The notes under the pieces: generated by a model
The model's database searches: none
Told to the model about the DNA's origin: nothing
What the model saw: the letters and a program-made list of their open reading frames with translations, nothing else
Translations under genes and position numbers: made by a program
Shown: positions 46,526 through 56,979 of the stretch, piece after piece
How positions within the stretch are numbered: position 1 is the stretch's first letter
How the letters are laid out: each line of letters starts with the position of its first letter
From: Medicago truncatula
Taxonomy: Eukaryota > Streptophyta > Magnoliopsida > Fabales > Fabaceae
Assembly (NCBI RefSeq): GCF_003473485.1
Contig: NC_053047.1
Coordinates: 32,040,972 to 32,104,971, forward strand
DNA: 64,000 bases
Direction: 5' to 3'

Positions 46526-47475
46526 ATGAAGCTCACAGTGAAGACTCTGAAAGGAAGCCATTTCGAAATCAGAGTTCATCCTTCTGATTATGTATGTTGT
46601 ACTTCTTTTTTCTCTATTTTTTTCCTTTCCAATTCTATTAAAATTCGTTGATTGAAGAATTCTCAATATTCATTCAATTTTGTTAGATAATCGCTGTAAA
46701 AACGAATATTGAAGACATTCAAGGAAAAGATAATTACCCATGCAGACAACAATTGCTAATTCACAATGGAAAAGTTTTGAAAGATGAAACTACTTTAGCT
46801 GATAATGAAGTCTCTGAAGATGGCTTTCTTGTTGTCATACTCAGTAAGGTATTGATCTCAAATGTTTCAAGTTAGAATATAATATGTCAAGGATGATGGA
46901 ACCTTCGTTGCTAGAAACTATCAGAATAGTTCTCATGTGATACATGATCTCACCTCGAATAGTAGAAGGACGAACAAACAGAGACAAATCTGAATATGAA
47001 ACATAAGCATTTAAATTAATATAATATGAGACCCTTTTTTTGGTTTGCTGTCAATTGTCTAGCTCTAGTCCTGATTTGTCCTCGGTTGTGTGATGGTTTC
47101 TGTTTTGCCCCTTAAGCTAGTATTTGTTGTTCCTATTTTATCTGTTTTGGACTGATTTTCTTTTGGTCTTGTTCCGGTGTTGTTTAATGATTCTTTGCAG
47201 TAGTAAAAATAAGATAGTTGGTATGGTTGATGTGGTTTTGCGGATAAGGGGATTAGTCTTTTTTGAATGAACTATCTGCCACATTGCAACATTGTGAGTA
47301 TAATAGTGAATTAATTTTTATTTTTATCTTGTAGGTAAATAATAGATCTATGGGTGGTGAATGTTTTGTTGATAACTACGAAGAAGAGGATGAAGAACAC
47401 TTCTTTGATGAATCAGACGAAGAGGATGAAGAAAAATTCTTTGATGACTTGGACGGAGATGAGGATGAAGAATAA
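46526..47475 (+). CDS. Captured RAD23-type ubiquitin-like domain with acidic tail
   Basis: Three exons. Exon 46526-46591 reads [20 protein letters not shown]. Exon 46687-46848 carries [36 protein letters not shown] and [12 protein letters not shown]. Exon 47335-47475 encodes a short acidic tail with two EDEE.FFD repeats. The first two exons match the N-terminal ubiquitin-like domain of plant RAD23, which docks on the proteasome and is not itself conjugated. RAD23's UBA and XPC-binding domains are missing and the tail is not RAD23-like. It lies inside the CACTA ends, after the accessory transposase, so it is a captured module, possibly expressed alone or as a fusion. The splice sites look intact and no stop interrupts the frame. 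Confidence 0.8.
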
Positions 47476-47511
47476 TTTGACTCATTAATTCTTGTTTATT
47501 TTCATTATTTG

Positions 47512-47672
47512 ATGTAATAAATTTCACATTGAAGACTAAATTGTCGATATTCATGACAAAATTGATTAAATTTGGTTGGACATTTATTTTAATGTAATAA
47601 ATCTCACATTGAAGGCTAAATTGTTGATATCCATTACAAAATGATTGACTTTGAATAGGCATTTATTTTGAT
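47512..47672. repeat. Two-unit 80-bp tandem repeat
   Basis: ATGTAATAAATTTCACATTG at 47512 recurs at 47592 as ATGTAATAAATCTCACATTG. Both are followed by AAG(A/G)CTAAATTGT and a TGATT...GG(A/C)ATTTATTTT stretch. It lies just 3' of the RAD23-like module. Confidence 0.8.
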
Positions 47673-47849
47673 TCATACTAGATTATCATATATAATCAAG
47701 TTCTCTAGAATTTAATGTTTGATGTCACCATTTAAGCTCATAAAAAGTTGACATGTGCACTGTTCACATTTTAAAACTTAAATGGTTGATCAATGAATAA
47801 GTAGGTTTGAGATATAATAATGAAAAATTATGTTTTTTTTTTCTCTAAA

Positions 47850-48074
47850 ATCAGTGACAACGGTTTTTGTTGTTCTAAACTCATTTTTTAAGTAATTATA
47901 GACAACGGTTTTTATCTGTTGCGTTTTCCTGTATGCAACAAATCCGTTGTCAAATGAAAAGACAACGCCTTAGACTATAACGGAAAGAAAAGCATTGTCG
48001 AAAGGTAAAACAACGGTTTTATCAACTATGGCTACGATTTTCAGCCGTAGTTTTAAACCAAAAATGTTGTAGTG
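47850..48074. repeat. Right subterminal repeats of the CACTA element
   Basis: Repeated words GACAACGGTTTTTGTTG, GACAACGGTTTTTATC, CAACAAATCCGTTGTC and AAACAACGGTTTTATC lie within 225 bp of the right end. Arrays of short subterminal motifs are binding sites for CACTA transposases. Confidence 0.75.
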
Positions 48075-48077
48075 TAA

Positions 48078-48099
48078 GCAAATGGTTAGTGTGAATTAA
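48078..48099 (+). pseudogene. Final codons of CXE pseudogene 3
   Basis: GCAAATGGTTAGTGTGAATT then AA, matching GCAAATGGTTGCTATGAATT then AA at the end of the live gene. It resumes directly after the CACTA target duplication and so fixes the insertion point. Confidence 0.88.
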
Positions 48100-48539
48100 G
48101 GGTTTAATCATTTTAAAAATAATTATCATTTTTCTTGTTGTATAAAAATTGGTATATTTACATACTATTGCGTGAACACAAGAGAAAATAAGATAGGATT
48201 AATTGGTAGGTGAGATTAATTGGTAGGTGAGATTTAAGTTACTTTGAATAATTGTGTGTAATTTATGCAATAATCAATGAAAATAAATAATATGAGTTAA
48301 TTTACATGTGATATTTTGCAAATTTGGATATATATGTTGCTAACTTTTATACATTATTGGATAAATTACGAGCAAATTATTCACAGTAACCTACGGTAAA
48401 AAAAAATTATCCTGCGCTTGAACAATCGTCGGAAAGGAGAGGAACATGCGGTAGTGCGGAGAACGGATGTTGCTCCTCACATGTTATGGAATTCAACAAA
48501 TAAATAAAGGTTCCATTTTCATTAGTGAAAAAGATTTAT

Positions 48540-49060
48540 TACATCAACTATTTATAGCAAATTATAATAAACTAATGGTCCAATTTTGCAGCCTTGGAGG
48601 TTTTTTTTATCCCATGCATGCATACAGCATGGTGTGGAAGCATACTTAATTAATTTTGATCAAAGTGACGTGAAGCATCGATCTTAGATAAGCCAATCCA
48701 ATAGTTGCTATTTTATTTCTAAGCCAATCCAATTACACATGTTATACTTTCTGGCCTTTCGCAACTTGTCTTTGAATATTCTTGTTCTATTTTGCTTGTT
48801 TTTTCTTGAAAAATATTATCTCAATCTCAAAATAATGTATCTCTTCCTTTCTTTTATTATGCACTAGAGTCAAGAAGGACACGCTGTGCTTTTCTATTGC
48901 GTTTATTTGATCGTATATTGGAATATACCATAATCAAATACAGATTTGGCTTATATTGTTCCTTTTTTTATTTTTTTACTAAAGCTTATATTGTTCTTAG
49001 TTTCTATTATAATGTGATCTAACTGATTTTTTTTAATTTTAAATTTAAATAATATTATAC
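48540..49060. repeat. Kunitz upstream flank, copy 3 of 3
   Basis: It contains GGTCCAATTTTGCAGCCTTG, the CATGCATGCAT RY word at about 48616, and CATGGTGTGGAAGCATACTT. It then follows the same order as 24940-25470 (CCAATCCAATTACACATG, TCTCAAAATAATG). No Kunitz coding sequence is attached. Confidence 0.8.
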
Positions 49061-49235
49061 AAAAGATAAAATTGTAAGTTGAATAGTTTAAATGAAGGAT
49101 ATAATTGAAAGATTGAAATTCAGCCCAAAATCATATATACCTTTTATATATAAGTGTTGATAAAAAAAATTACTAAAAATCGTAAGAATCCACCTCTAAA
49201 CCCTTTTTCGCATGTCTATATTAGATAAACTCATG

Positions 49236-49320
49236 TTCCCGTGAGCTTAGCACAGTTGGTAAGGATAATACATAATATATGTAAGGTCCGGGGTTCAACC
49301 CTCGACCACCACCAAAAAAT
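49236..49320 (+). repeat. tRNA-derived SINE
   Basis: GTGAGCTTAGCACAGTTGGT is an A-box-like start, followed by AATACATAATATATGTAAGG and a GGGGTTCAACCC B box, and ends ACCACCAAAAAAT. It resembles a tRNA at its head only. Confidence 0.7.
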
Positions 49321-49879
49321 ATTAGACAAACCCGTCAAAATAGATAATAATATTTTGAGAATTTTTGTCCTTTTATACACAATCCTTAATCTTCAAATTT
49401 TCAATTGTATTAATTACTTTAATTCATTTTTGTTATAAAATTATGATATAGATAAATTAATTCCTACCAATAACTTTTAAAAAGTATAGATTTTGTTAAT
49501 AAATTTTACACTATTAATCTATTCTGCTTAGCGTTTATGAATTTTTTTAAAAGATATATGTTAAAGGTGGGAAGAAAAATCCCTTGAGTTTGAATGTTTG
49601 ATAATCAACATAGTAAATTATTGATGTAGTTTGTAAAAAGATATATTCACGAGATCCTCGTGGACCATATTCATCAGTTTTTTTTTACAACAAATTGAAC
49701 TCTTTTTTTTTTTTGACAAAAACAAATTGAACTCTTGATTACCTAATTTTCTTTTATATGTTACCACGAGGAACATAACCTTAGTTTCATATTATTTTTT
49801 TACGGGATAACCTTAGTTTTATATATTTGTTCTGGGAGAACACGTAATATAATTGGCATATTTCGATGGATTAACAAAT

Positions 49880-50288
49880 GGCAAATTCTATGGTACACTC
49901 AAAAATTTGAGTGTACCGGTACACCAAATCATCAAATTTATATTGAAACGAGTTGTTTTTTTGAAGAAAAAGAATCGTTTTCTATCATTAACAATTACAA
50001 TAATTAGATCTTAGTTACCAAAAGTGTCAACGAAATAAAAAATTTCATTTTTTTTAATTTTTGTTACATATAACAAAGAATATTTATTATTTTTTATGAG
50101 AAAATGTTAAAAATTTAATATGATTCTTATAAACAATGAAATGATGTTTATTCTTATAAAATGATGTATTATAAAATATAAATATTGATAAATAACTCTT
50201 TATTTCATAAAATAATCGTTAAATTGTAAATATTTGAAGCAGGAGTACCGATACACCTCAATTTGTAAGGTGTACCGTAGAAGTTCCC
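49880..50288. mobile_element. MITE, third copy of the GGCAAATTC family
   Basis: The ends GGCAAATTCTATGGTACACT and (reverse complement) GGGAACTTCTACGGTACACC are bordered by perfect 9-bp duplications TTAACAAAT at 49871-49879 and 50289-50297. It is 409 bp, non-coding and MULE-like. Confidence 0.88.
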
Positions 50289-50699
50289 TTAACAAATAGG
50301 CATGTCTATCCAGTCTAATTATTTTAAAACAATTTCAACAACTAATAAACATGTTAAAATTATAAAAAATAAAAAAAATAAAAAAATTTGGCCTGCGTCT
50401 TGTTTTTTGAATTTGGTCCTTGAATCAGTTTTTATTGGTTAGCTTTACATCGAGTATATCATTTGATAATCCTTTTAGTCTTTACAATTACTAATTAAAG
50501 ACACATTTAAAGATATTTTTACAATTTTAATGTATTTAGGGACTACAATGACACTACTATACAAAGTTTGGGAGCAACTAATCAGAGAACCGTTTGTAAT
50601 AACTACTTACTAAAAAGAGTGGGCTCCTATATCAAGCTTAGATTGGCGCATGATTATTAAGTTTAGAATTGTGAAACCAAACTGTTGGTCTATATGAAG

Positions 50700-50934
50700 A
50701 ACAAGAAGGTGCGATGTGAATAGCGTTCTTCGATTTTCAAAAGAGTCTGCGAAAACGTGAATTGTATCAGAAAGATATAGTTTACTTACAAGTAGCATTA
50801 GTCCTATAGTAGTATATATAGTTGTAACTACCTAATGGGGTACTTTTCACTCATTTGTAATATTCCATTTCCATTAATACAAAGAGTTTGTTAGTTTTCT
50901 CTCATTCTTTACATTGATGCCATGTTTCCTAACA
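50700..50934 (+). mobile_element. 3' edge of a Ty1/copia LTR
   Basis: Sequence ending CATGTTTCCTAACA directly abuts a primer-binding site. A TATATATAG box lies near 50812 and an AATACAAAGAG region near 50876. The LTR's 5' limit and any second LTR are not visible. Confidence 0.55.
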
Positions 50935-50946
50935 TGGTATCAGAGC
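50935..50946 (+). other. tRNA-iMet primer-binding site
   Basis: TGGTATCAGAGC is the complement of the 3' end of initiator methionine tRNA and the standard primer site of plant copia elements. It comes directly after the LTR end ACA. Confidence 0.8.
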
Positions 50947-51399
50947 TAATCTGATATCCACCTTTAAGGATTTTCTGCTGCATTTTTTTCGAGAAAATAT
51001 TTTCTCATTTATGTTTCATGAAAGAACTAAATCTCTAGTGATTTTGATTTCAAATTTTTGATTCGACTCGAAATCGTCATTTTTCGCATTGATTCTCTGT
51101 TATACAATAATTTTCGCATTGCCACGGGGTACTTAGAGTAATCTAATAATTTTCCTAATGATAAAAACTGTTTTACAATCTAAATTAATAAATATAATTA
51201 TAACTGTACTACTCCTCTTCCTTTCTTAAAACTCGTCTCCCTCTCCTATCAAAAGGGACCAACTCGCCCATTCAATTTTCACATAGTCTACTCTCTTCTT
51301 CACTTAACTATTTGATGGGCTGATAAGAATATACTATTTCTTAATATATTTATTCTGATTTAAATTTAGTTAACCCATATTTAACAACAACTAGCAAAT

Positions 51400-52060
51400 A
51401 ACTCCTCCACCATGTGTCGATTGCAACGCAAGAAAGGCTTGTCTTATGCTGGAACAACTAATTTTAACAATCGCCAAGTATAAAAATGATGTTCATATGA
51501 TATTCATATACTACAAAAGAAAGATAAAACCTGATAATTGGTGGTCTTGTTGAGAGATTTTACAATATGGGAAAACACTTCAATCACGGCGTTTAAGAGA
51601 AACAACGATTGGTTCACTCTCGGCTTCTGCATAGTGACGATGGTATAAAGAGGACGGAGGCTGACGATGATATGACGGTTTCTTTCTAGATCGGTGAAAA
51701 AGGATGCAATTTAAAGGTTGCAATTTTGTTCTCTAAATCGCGACGATTACGATTTAGAGGTGTGGCCTATGATAGTTTGACCGTTTCTCACACACGACGT
51801 CAACTGTACTTGCAAAACGAACAATAAGGGATACTACGAGTGTTATCAAGGGTGGTATTTATAGCCTCCTTGTGGGCTTGTTTTAGTGTGACTTCAGCCC
51901 CAAGAAAGCTGGGTTTTTGGTCTTTAAGGCGGTTTATAGAGGTTTCTAGAAGTTAAGAAAGGCGACGCCCTAAGAGGGGCGCGCCTAGGCCTCAGGAGCC
52001 CTTCTGGAGGGCGTTTGAGCCTTTCTAGAGGGATTTTAAGCCTTTAGGAATATTATGACG
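51400..52060 (-). other. GC-richer, LTR-promoter-like region, unassigned
   Basis: On the minus strand GGCTATAAATACC (51854-51866) looks like a TATA box. Upstream of it (51960-52020) are unusually GC-rich words such as GGCGCGCC and AGGCGTCGCC. No protein is encoded. It could be an LTR with its leader, but no partner repeat was found. Confidence 0.35.
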
Positions 52061-52093
52061 GTTCACTTAGTAAGACTCCCAGCATATTGTAAA

Positions 52094-52503
52094 GGCAAAT
52101 TATTCGATACACTTGAATTTTTTACAATAAAATTTGAGTGTATCGGTACATCAAATCTTTAAATTAATAATTAACTGAGTTGCTTTGTAAAGAAAAATAA
52201 AATTCTATGATTAAATTCTAATAACTAAATATATTTGTCAAAAGTGTTTGCGAAATAAAATTTGATTTTTCTGAATTTTTATTACTCATAATAGAGAATA
52301 TTTACTATTTTTTATGACAATGTAAAAACATTAGTATGATTTTTTATAGAAAATGAAATGATATTTTTTATAAAATGATCGTTTTAAAAAATATAAAAGA
52401 CGATAAATAGCACTTTATTTCATAAAATGATTGTTAATTTATAGATTTAAACATCAAGAACACCGATATTCTGTAATTTGCGAGTGTACTTTTATAAGGT
52501 CCT
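52094..52503. mobile_element. MITE, fourth copy of the GGCAAATTC family
   Basis: It starts GGCAAATTATTCGATACACT and ends GTGTACTTTTATAAGGTCC. TATTGTAAA before it and TGTTGTAAA after it match at 8 of 9 bases, an aged 9-bp duplication. It sits in a segment homologous to 16060-16640. Confidence 0.75.
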
Positions 52504-52664
52504 TGTTGTAAAGGACACCTATTATTACATAACATAATGCAAAACACTCTTCTATTTTTCTGTTTTTTCATATAAGTGATGGTCGAATTAAGCAAGTGTA
52601 TCAATTCGTTTACCAAGTAATAAAGTCATAAGCAGAGGATCGCATCCACAGGGTTTGTCGTCTT

Positions 52665-53345
52665 GTCCAAACAATTCGCGTTACTTAGGAGGTGACATTG
52701 CTAATATTGAGTAAAATTTGTTGAACCCTGGATGTAACGAGTGACTTCATGACTCAGTAGATCCATTCTCCTTGACGCTTGGTAAGGTAGACGCTGACAG
52801 AGGTTCCGTTTGTAGAACTACTAAGATGGAGATTGTGTTATGAACTCCTAAGACTCATAGATGGGAAAATCCTTTAGGAACACTGTCCATCATACCTTTG
52901 GGAATTTATGAATGCCAATTTAACTCTATGTTTCAATTACCTTTGAGGTAGTTAGACCCCACGCGTAAGGATCATTGTGTGACTAGTAGGTGAAACTCAA
53001 CATTGGAGGGATAGACCGCAATCAACTGAGACAGTGAGGCCCCACACGTGAGGATCATTTTGCGATCAGCAGATGCAACTTGACGAACTGATTAGATTAG
53101 AACGTCCCAACAGACTCATCACTTAGATAGTCTACTTAGAATAATTAAACGCGACATGAATGTTATTTAATTCCAACAGTCATAGGGGGATTCGAACCTA
53201 ACACTACTTACATTTCTGCAACCAAAACACGAAACTTGCTCTGTTGCAAACAGATAAAAATTACAATATCTAACCCTCATCTCTTTTATTTATTTTATTG
53301 TTCAAAAATAAGTAACAAGAATTGTTTGGACTAAACGACAATCCA
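52665..53345 (+). mobile_element. LTR-retrotransposon non-coding segment between inverted repeats
   Basis: The segment is bounded by GTCCAAACAATTCGCGTTAC (about 52668) and, inverted, GTAACAAGAATTGTTTGGAC (about 53311). It includes two related phrases with ACGCGTAAGGATCATT and ACACGTGAGGATCATT. At 16645-17375 the same core is in opposite orientation relative to the shared left flank. Confidence 0.6.
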
Positions 53346-53957
53346 TGTGGATACGATACTCTAAATAATTCAAATTACTTATTCGTATCTGTTTTTATTT
53401 TTCTGTCATTTATATTTCCGCATTTTACTTTTTCGTTTCAAAAATTCAAAAATACGAAGAAAAAAAATTAGAAATTCAAAAATACCAAAAATATTTAATC
53501 TTAGTTGAGTCAATTTTTTTAGAGTCTAGTTTTATCATATAGTTTATTTTTCTTAGCTGTTACTAACATAGTTAATTTTTCTGTTTGCATTTAGTTTATT
53601 TTTTTTCTTTTCCTTTTAGTACTAACCATTTTCTTTCTCATTTAGGAACTAACAATTTATTTTTCTTTTTATTTTTAAAATCGTAGTTTAGGTCATAATT
53701 AGTTTGCATTGTATTTTAAGAGTCGTAGTAAAAATAAACAGTTTTTATAATAACTACAATTATTAGATCGAGTCTAGCTAGCATTAAGTCATTTAATATT
53801 AAGAGTCGGTCCATATAATTTTGAATTTAGGAGTATGATTTTTTTTTTAATGAATTTAGGAGTATGATTAGAATTAAGTAAAAATAGCAAGAGACTCATA
53901 ATTAGCAATAATAATAGGAAACAACAATAGGAAATAATAGAGTCAAGTAACCAGATA

Positions 53958-54100
53958 TTTCCTCCGGTTATATTTATAAGTAAAAAAATGACTTTTTAAG
54001 TATATTGAATAATTAATGTATTCGGTCACATTTATAGATACATTAATTATTCAATGTACCTAAAAAGTTATTTTTTGCTTATAAATATGACCAGAGGAAG
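53958..54100. mobile_element. Stowaway-like MITE
   Basis: The left TTTCCTCCGGTTATATTTAT pairs with the reverse-complemented right end CTTCCTCTGGTCATATTTAT, so the element folds back almost fully. It is flanked by TA at 53956-53957 and 54101-54102, as for Tc1/mariner-type Stowaway MITEs. Length 143 bp. Confidence 0.75.
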
Positions 54101-54204
54101 TATGAGTTAACACCAACCTAAAAAAAAAAAATTAAATCAAGCGCAACCTTATCATTGTTAGGAAATTTTCTCGAACTTGTGATTATTGTGTGAAATAGGT
54201 AATC

Positions 54205-54921
54205 ATGGAAGCAACCAAAGACGAGCAATTAATGGCAACAAAAGAGGAAACTGGAGAACAGGAATGGGAGCACTTGATATCACTATTCAAGAAGGTGAAG
54301 GTGACAACATCCTTTGTGGATAAACAGGAGATGGAACCAGGATACCTCGAGTTTCAGAAGGAAATAGATCGTAAGCGGCAGGAGCCGCAGGAGCCAAAAC
54401 CAACTGGAAAATAAGAGCATATCAACGCTATTGAAGTAGGGGAAGACACTCGTCAGGCACAAACTAAGCAAGCAAAGAAAGAAGTAGCTGAAGAATTCAA
54501 GGAGCTTCACCAGATCCTCGAAAAGTACCAAGTTCATATGCCAAAAGAGGAAATGGCGAAGCAAAGTCCGTGCTGCATCAATTTTCTGCAAGAATTGCTG
54601 AAAACAACAATGGATTCATCTGAGGAGGACTACATAACACTTACTGAAGAGTGTCGCATCAACTTCGAGGTACCTGCAACCGTCAGGTTTGATGGTGAAG
54701 GATGCTATACACTCCCTGTGTACATAGAGGAGACATACATCGGTGAAGGCTTATGTGATTCCGGAGCAAATGCGAACCTTATGAGTCTAAAGAAGGCAAG
54801 CGAGTTAGGAAATCTGAAAATGATCCCATATAACAAAACAATTCGATATGCTAACGGTCGAGTTGAAATGGCAATCAGCATACTTTATTCCCATCAAAGT
54901 CCTATATTGATGCATGATTAG
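54205..54921 (+). pseudogene. Gypsy retrotransposon gag-protease fragment
   Basis: A first frame (MEATKDEQLMATKEETGEQE..., to 54414) ends at a TAA. A second carries MPKEEMAKQSPCCINFLQEL, TLPVYIEETYIGEGLCDSGA and NANLMSLKKASELG. The D-S-G-A motif followed by NLM is the active site of a retropepsin-like protease of Ty3/gypsy elements. No reverse transcriptase or integrase follows. The fragment ends near 54921, so it is a truncated, inactive relic. Confidence 0.75.
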
Positions 54922-55275
54922 GATTAATTTTGTTGTTGATTATTACTGCTTGAGAATATACACAGGGTACTGCAACTAGTCCAATAAAACTATATCACTT
55001 TGGAAATAGAAGCCATGTTATGTTTTATTGATGCAAATCTTGCTGAAATTTGCTGAAAGAATTCAAAGTTTGATAGGGAATTATCAATCAACAAAACTTT
55101 GGGGGAAAACCATATGATAGTAAATTAATATATAGATGCACTTAACAATATAATAAGTCAACAACAAAATATACTTGCAATCTATTCTATTACTATGGAA
55201 TGACAAAGATTTCAAAACAACACGCATGAATCCAAACAAATTAGAACAAGTAAATCATCATAAAGAAACTTATTT

Positions 55276-56383
55276 TCAACAAATTGAAGCCAAACTTTCA
55301 ACGTAATCCTTGAAGAATTTCCATGGTATTTCATTACCACTAGCCTGCTCTACTCTATTATCTTTCAAATGATAGAGAATTGCTTTGTGATATTGAGAAA
55401 TCAGTATTAGTATGTCACCATTCTCAGAAAGACACAATGGGAACATAAACGATTGATAACGATTCCAGTCACTAAACCTATCATCTACTTGAACATTCTC
55501 AAAACTGATTTTGATGAATTGAGTCCAAGATTGTTCGACTCCAAATTCCGACATCTGCCATATAACAAAATGAGTTCTCTTGATATAGTGAGAAAAACAA
55601 AGGCAGTCCATCAACACAGCAATAGTCGGTTCAATATCTGGCACTTCATCAACACCCCGAGGGGTCTGAAATTGCTTGTATGTCTCAGTACCAAGATCAA
55701 GGGAGATAATCATGAATTGCTCAACGGTAATATCCTTATTATAAGAATTATAAATGGCCTTATTTCGAATGGCAAACCAATTAACTGTGCCACTCAAATA
55801 CACTCCTTCATTGTTACTAAAGGTAAGAGGAATGGCATGGTCAAAAGGAGGAAACCTTGAAATTTTTCTCCAAATATTATCCTTCAAACTGAAAACTTTC
55901 AGTTTACTATAACATATGAACACCACCTTATAAGTTCCAGTTGAATTATCATACCCAAATGTGAAGCTACGACTGCAATATGAACCGTTGCGAGGCTCTT
56001 TAAAAGATCCTAATTTTTCAGATATTATACCAGTGGCTGGATTCCATATACGAAACCAACTACTTTCAGAGTCTACTCCAAGCAAACAGACCAATCCATG
56101 TTCGATTACTGGTTCGTACATTATAATGTACTACTCCATGTTCGATTACTGGTTCGTTTACTACTATGTGCCTCTTTCTTGAGAATCGATGAAGGTGTAG
56201 TTTGACGAATATGGGATCGGAGATGAGATTTATCCATGACTTGCTCACCAACTTCAATCGCAGAAGAGATTTCACCGGAAGGAATGATAGGACTTCTGCG
56301 ATGAGTTCATCGGGGAGGTATACACGCCGCGACATGGCTTGAGTGACAATGGATTTCGACGACTTGGCTTTAGGGGGATTCAT
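55276..56383 (-). pseudogene. F-box/FBA-domain gene with a 40-bp frameshifting duplication
   Basis: The start at 56383 begins MNPPKAKSSKSIVTQAMSRR. The F-box at residues about 22-66 reads YLPDELIAEVLSFLPVKSLL then RLKLVSKSW. The C-terminal part (GLVCLLGVDSES, FRIWNPATG, FTFGYDNSTGTYKVVF, YLSGTVNWFAIRN, IISLDLGTETYKQF) is an F-box-associated domain of the SCF ubiquitin-ligase adaptor family. The two parts are in different frames. The 22-bp word ACGAACCAGTAATCGAACAT plus GG occurs twice, 40 bp apart (56096-56117 and 56136-56157), shifting the frame by one. Without one 40-bp unit the frame runs straight from VVNEPVIEHG into LVCLLGV. As read, it would yield only a short F-box protein. Confidence 0.88.
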
Positions 56384-56979
56384 CACACCTTTGTGTTGTT
56401 TAAATAGAAATAGAAATAGAAAATCAAGAGAGAAGATTAAGAGAACGTAAGAAGAAGGGAATTTCTGAAGAAGACTACGCATACAAGTTATGGCTGTTAT
56501 TAGGGTTATCTATCTATTAGGGTTTGTATATTGGGCCTAAACGCCGCAAACTGAGATTTTCATTATTTTCTAAATTTTTAGTTGAGTTGGATAATATTAG
56601 GGTAGTTATATAAAAAATAATTATATTAGAAATATTGTTTTTTTTTTTTTTGAGGGAATATTAGAAATATTGTTAAATGTTTAAAGATTGTAAATAAAAA
56701 TTATTAGTTTTTATTATTTTCTAAGTTTTTTAGTTGAGTTTACGATGATTATATTAAAAATAATCATATTAAGAATATTGTGAAATGTTTTAAGATAATA
56801 AATAAAAAATATTTCATATAATGCTTTTATTAAAAAAAAAATTGTAAGTAAAAATCTGTTAAATATTTGCACCGGCCCCAATGCAGATTTTATTTTCTTA
56901 TATGTACGAAAGCAAATATTTATGTATATGAGATGTGGAAAAAAAATACTAATATAAAAATCTATTGAATCTATTTTCA

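Larger units (their letters stand above)
29866..48074 (+). mobile_element. 18.2-kb CACTA (CMC/En-Spm) transposon
   Basis: The left end is CACTACAACAAATAAG; the right end, reverse-complemented, is CACTACAACATTTTTGG, giving a 10-bp perfect terminal repeat. It is flanked by the 3-bp duplication TAA (29863-29865 and 48075-48077) expected of CACTA elements. The CXE pseudogene continues in frame on both sides, which fixes the borders. Inside, in order: repeat-rich 5' region, nested Helitron, CDCA7-like exon, TNP2-type transposase, exon array and Transposase_24-type gene, and a RAD23-type ubiquitin-like module. The transposase is broken, so the copy is not autonomous now. Confidence 0.93.

Noticed and set aside
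47348..47662. Minus-strand 104-residue ORF
   Set aside because: Antisense of the acidic tail of the RAD23-like module and of the 80-bp tandem repeat.
55453..55860. Plus-strand 135-residue ORF
   Set aside because: Antisense of the FBA domain of the F-box gene.
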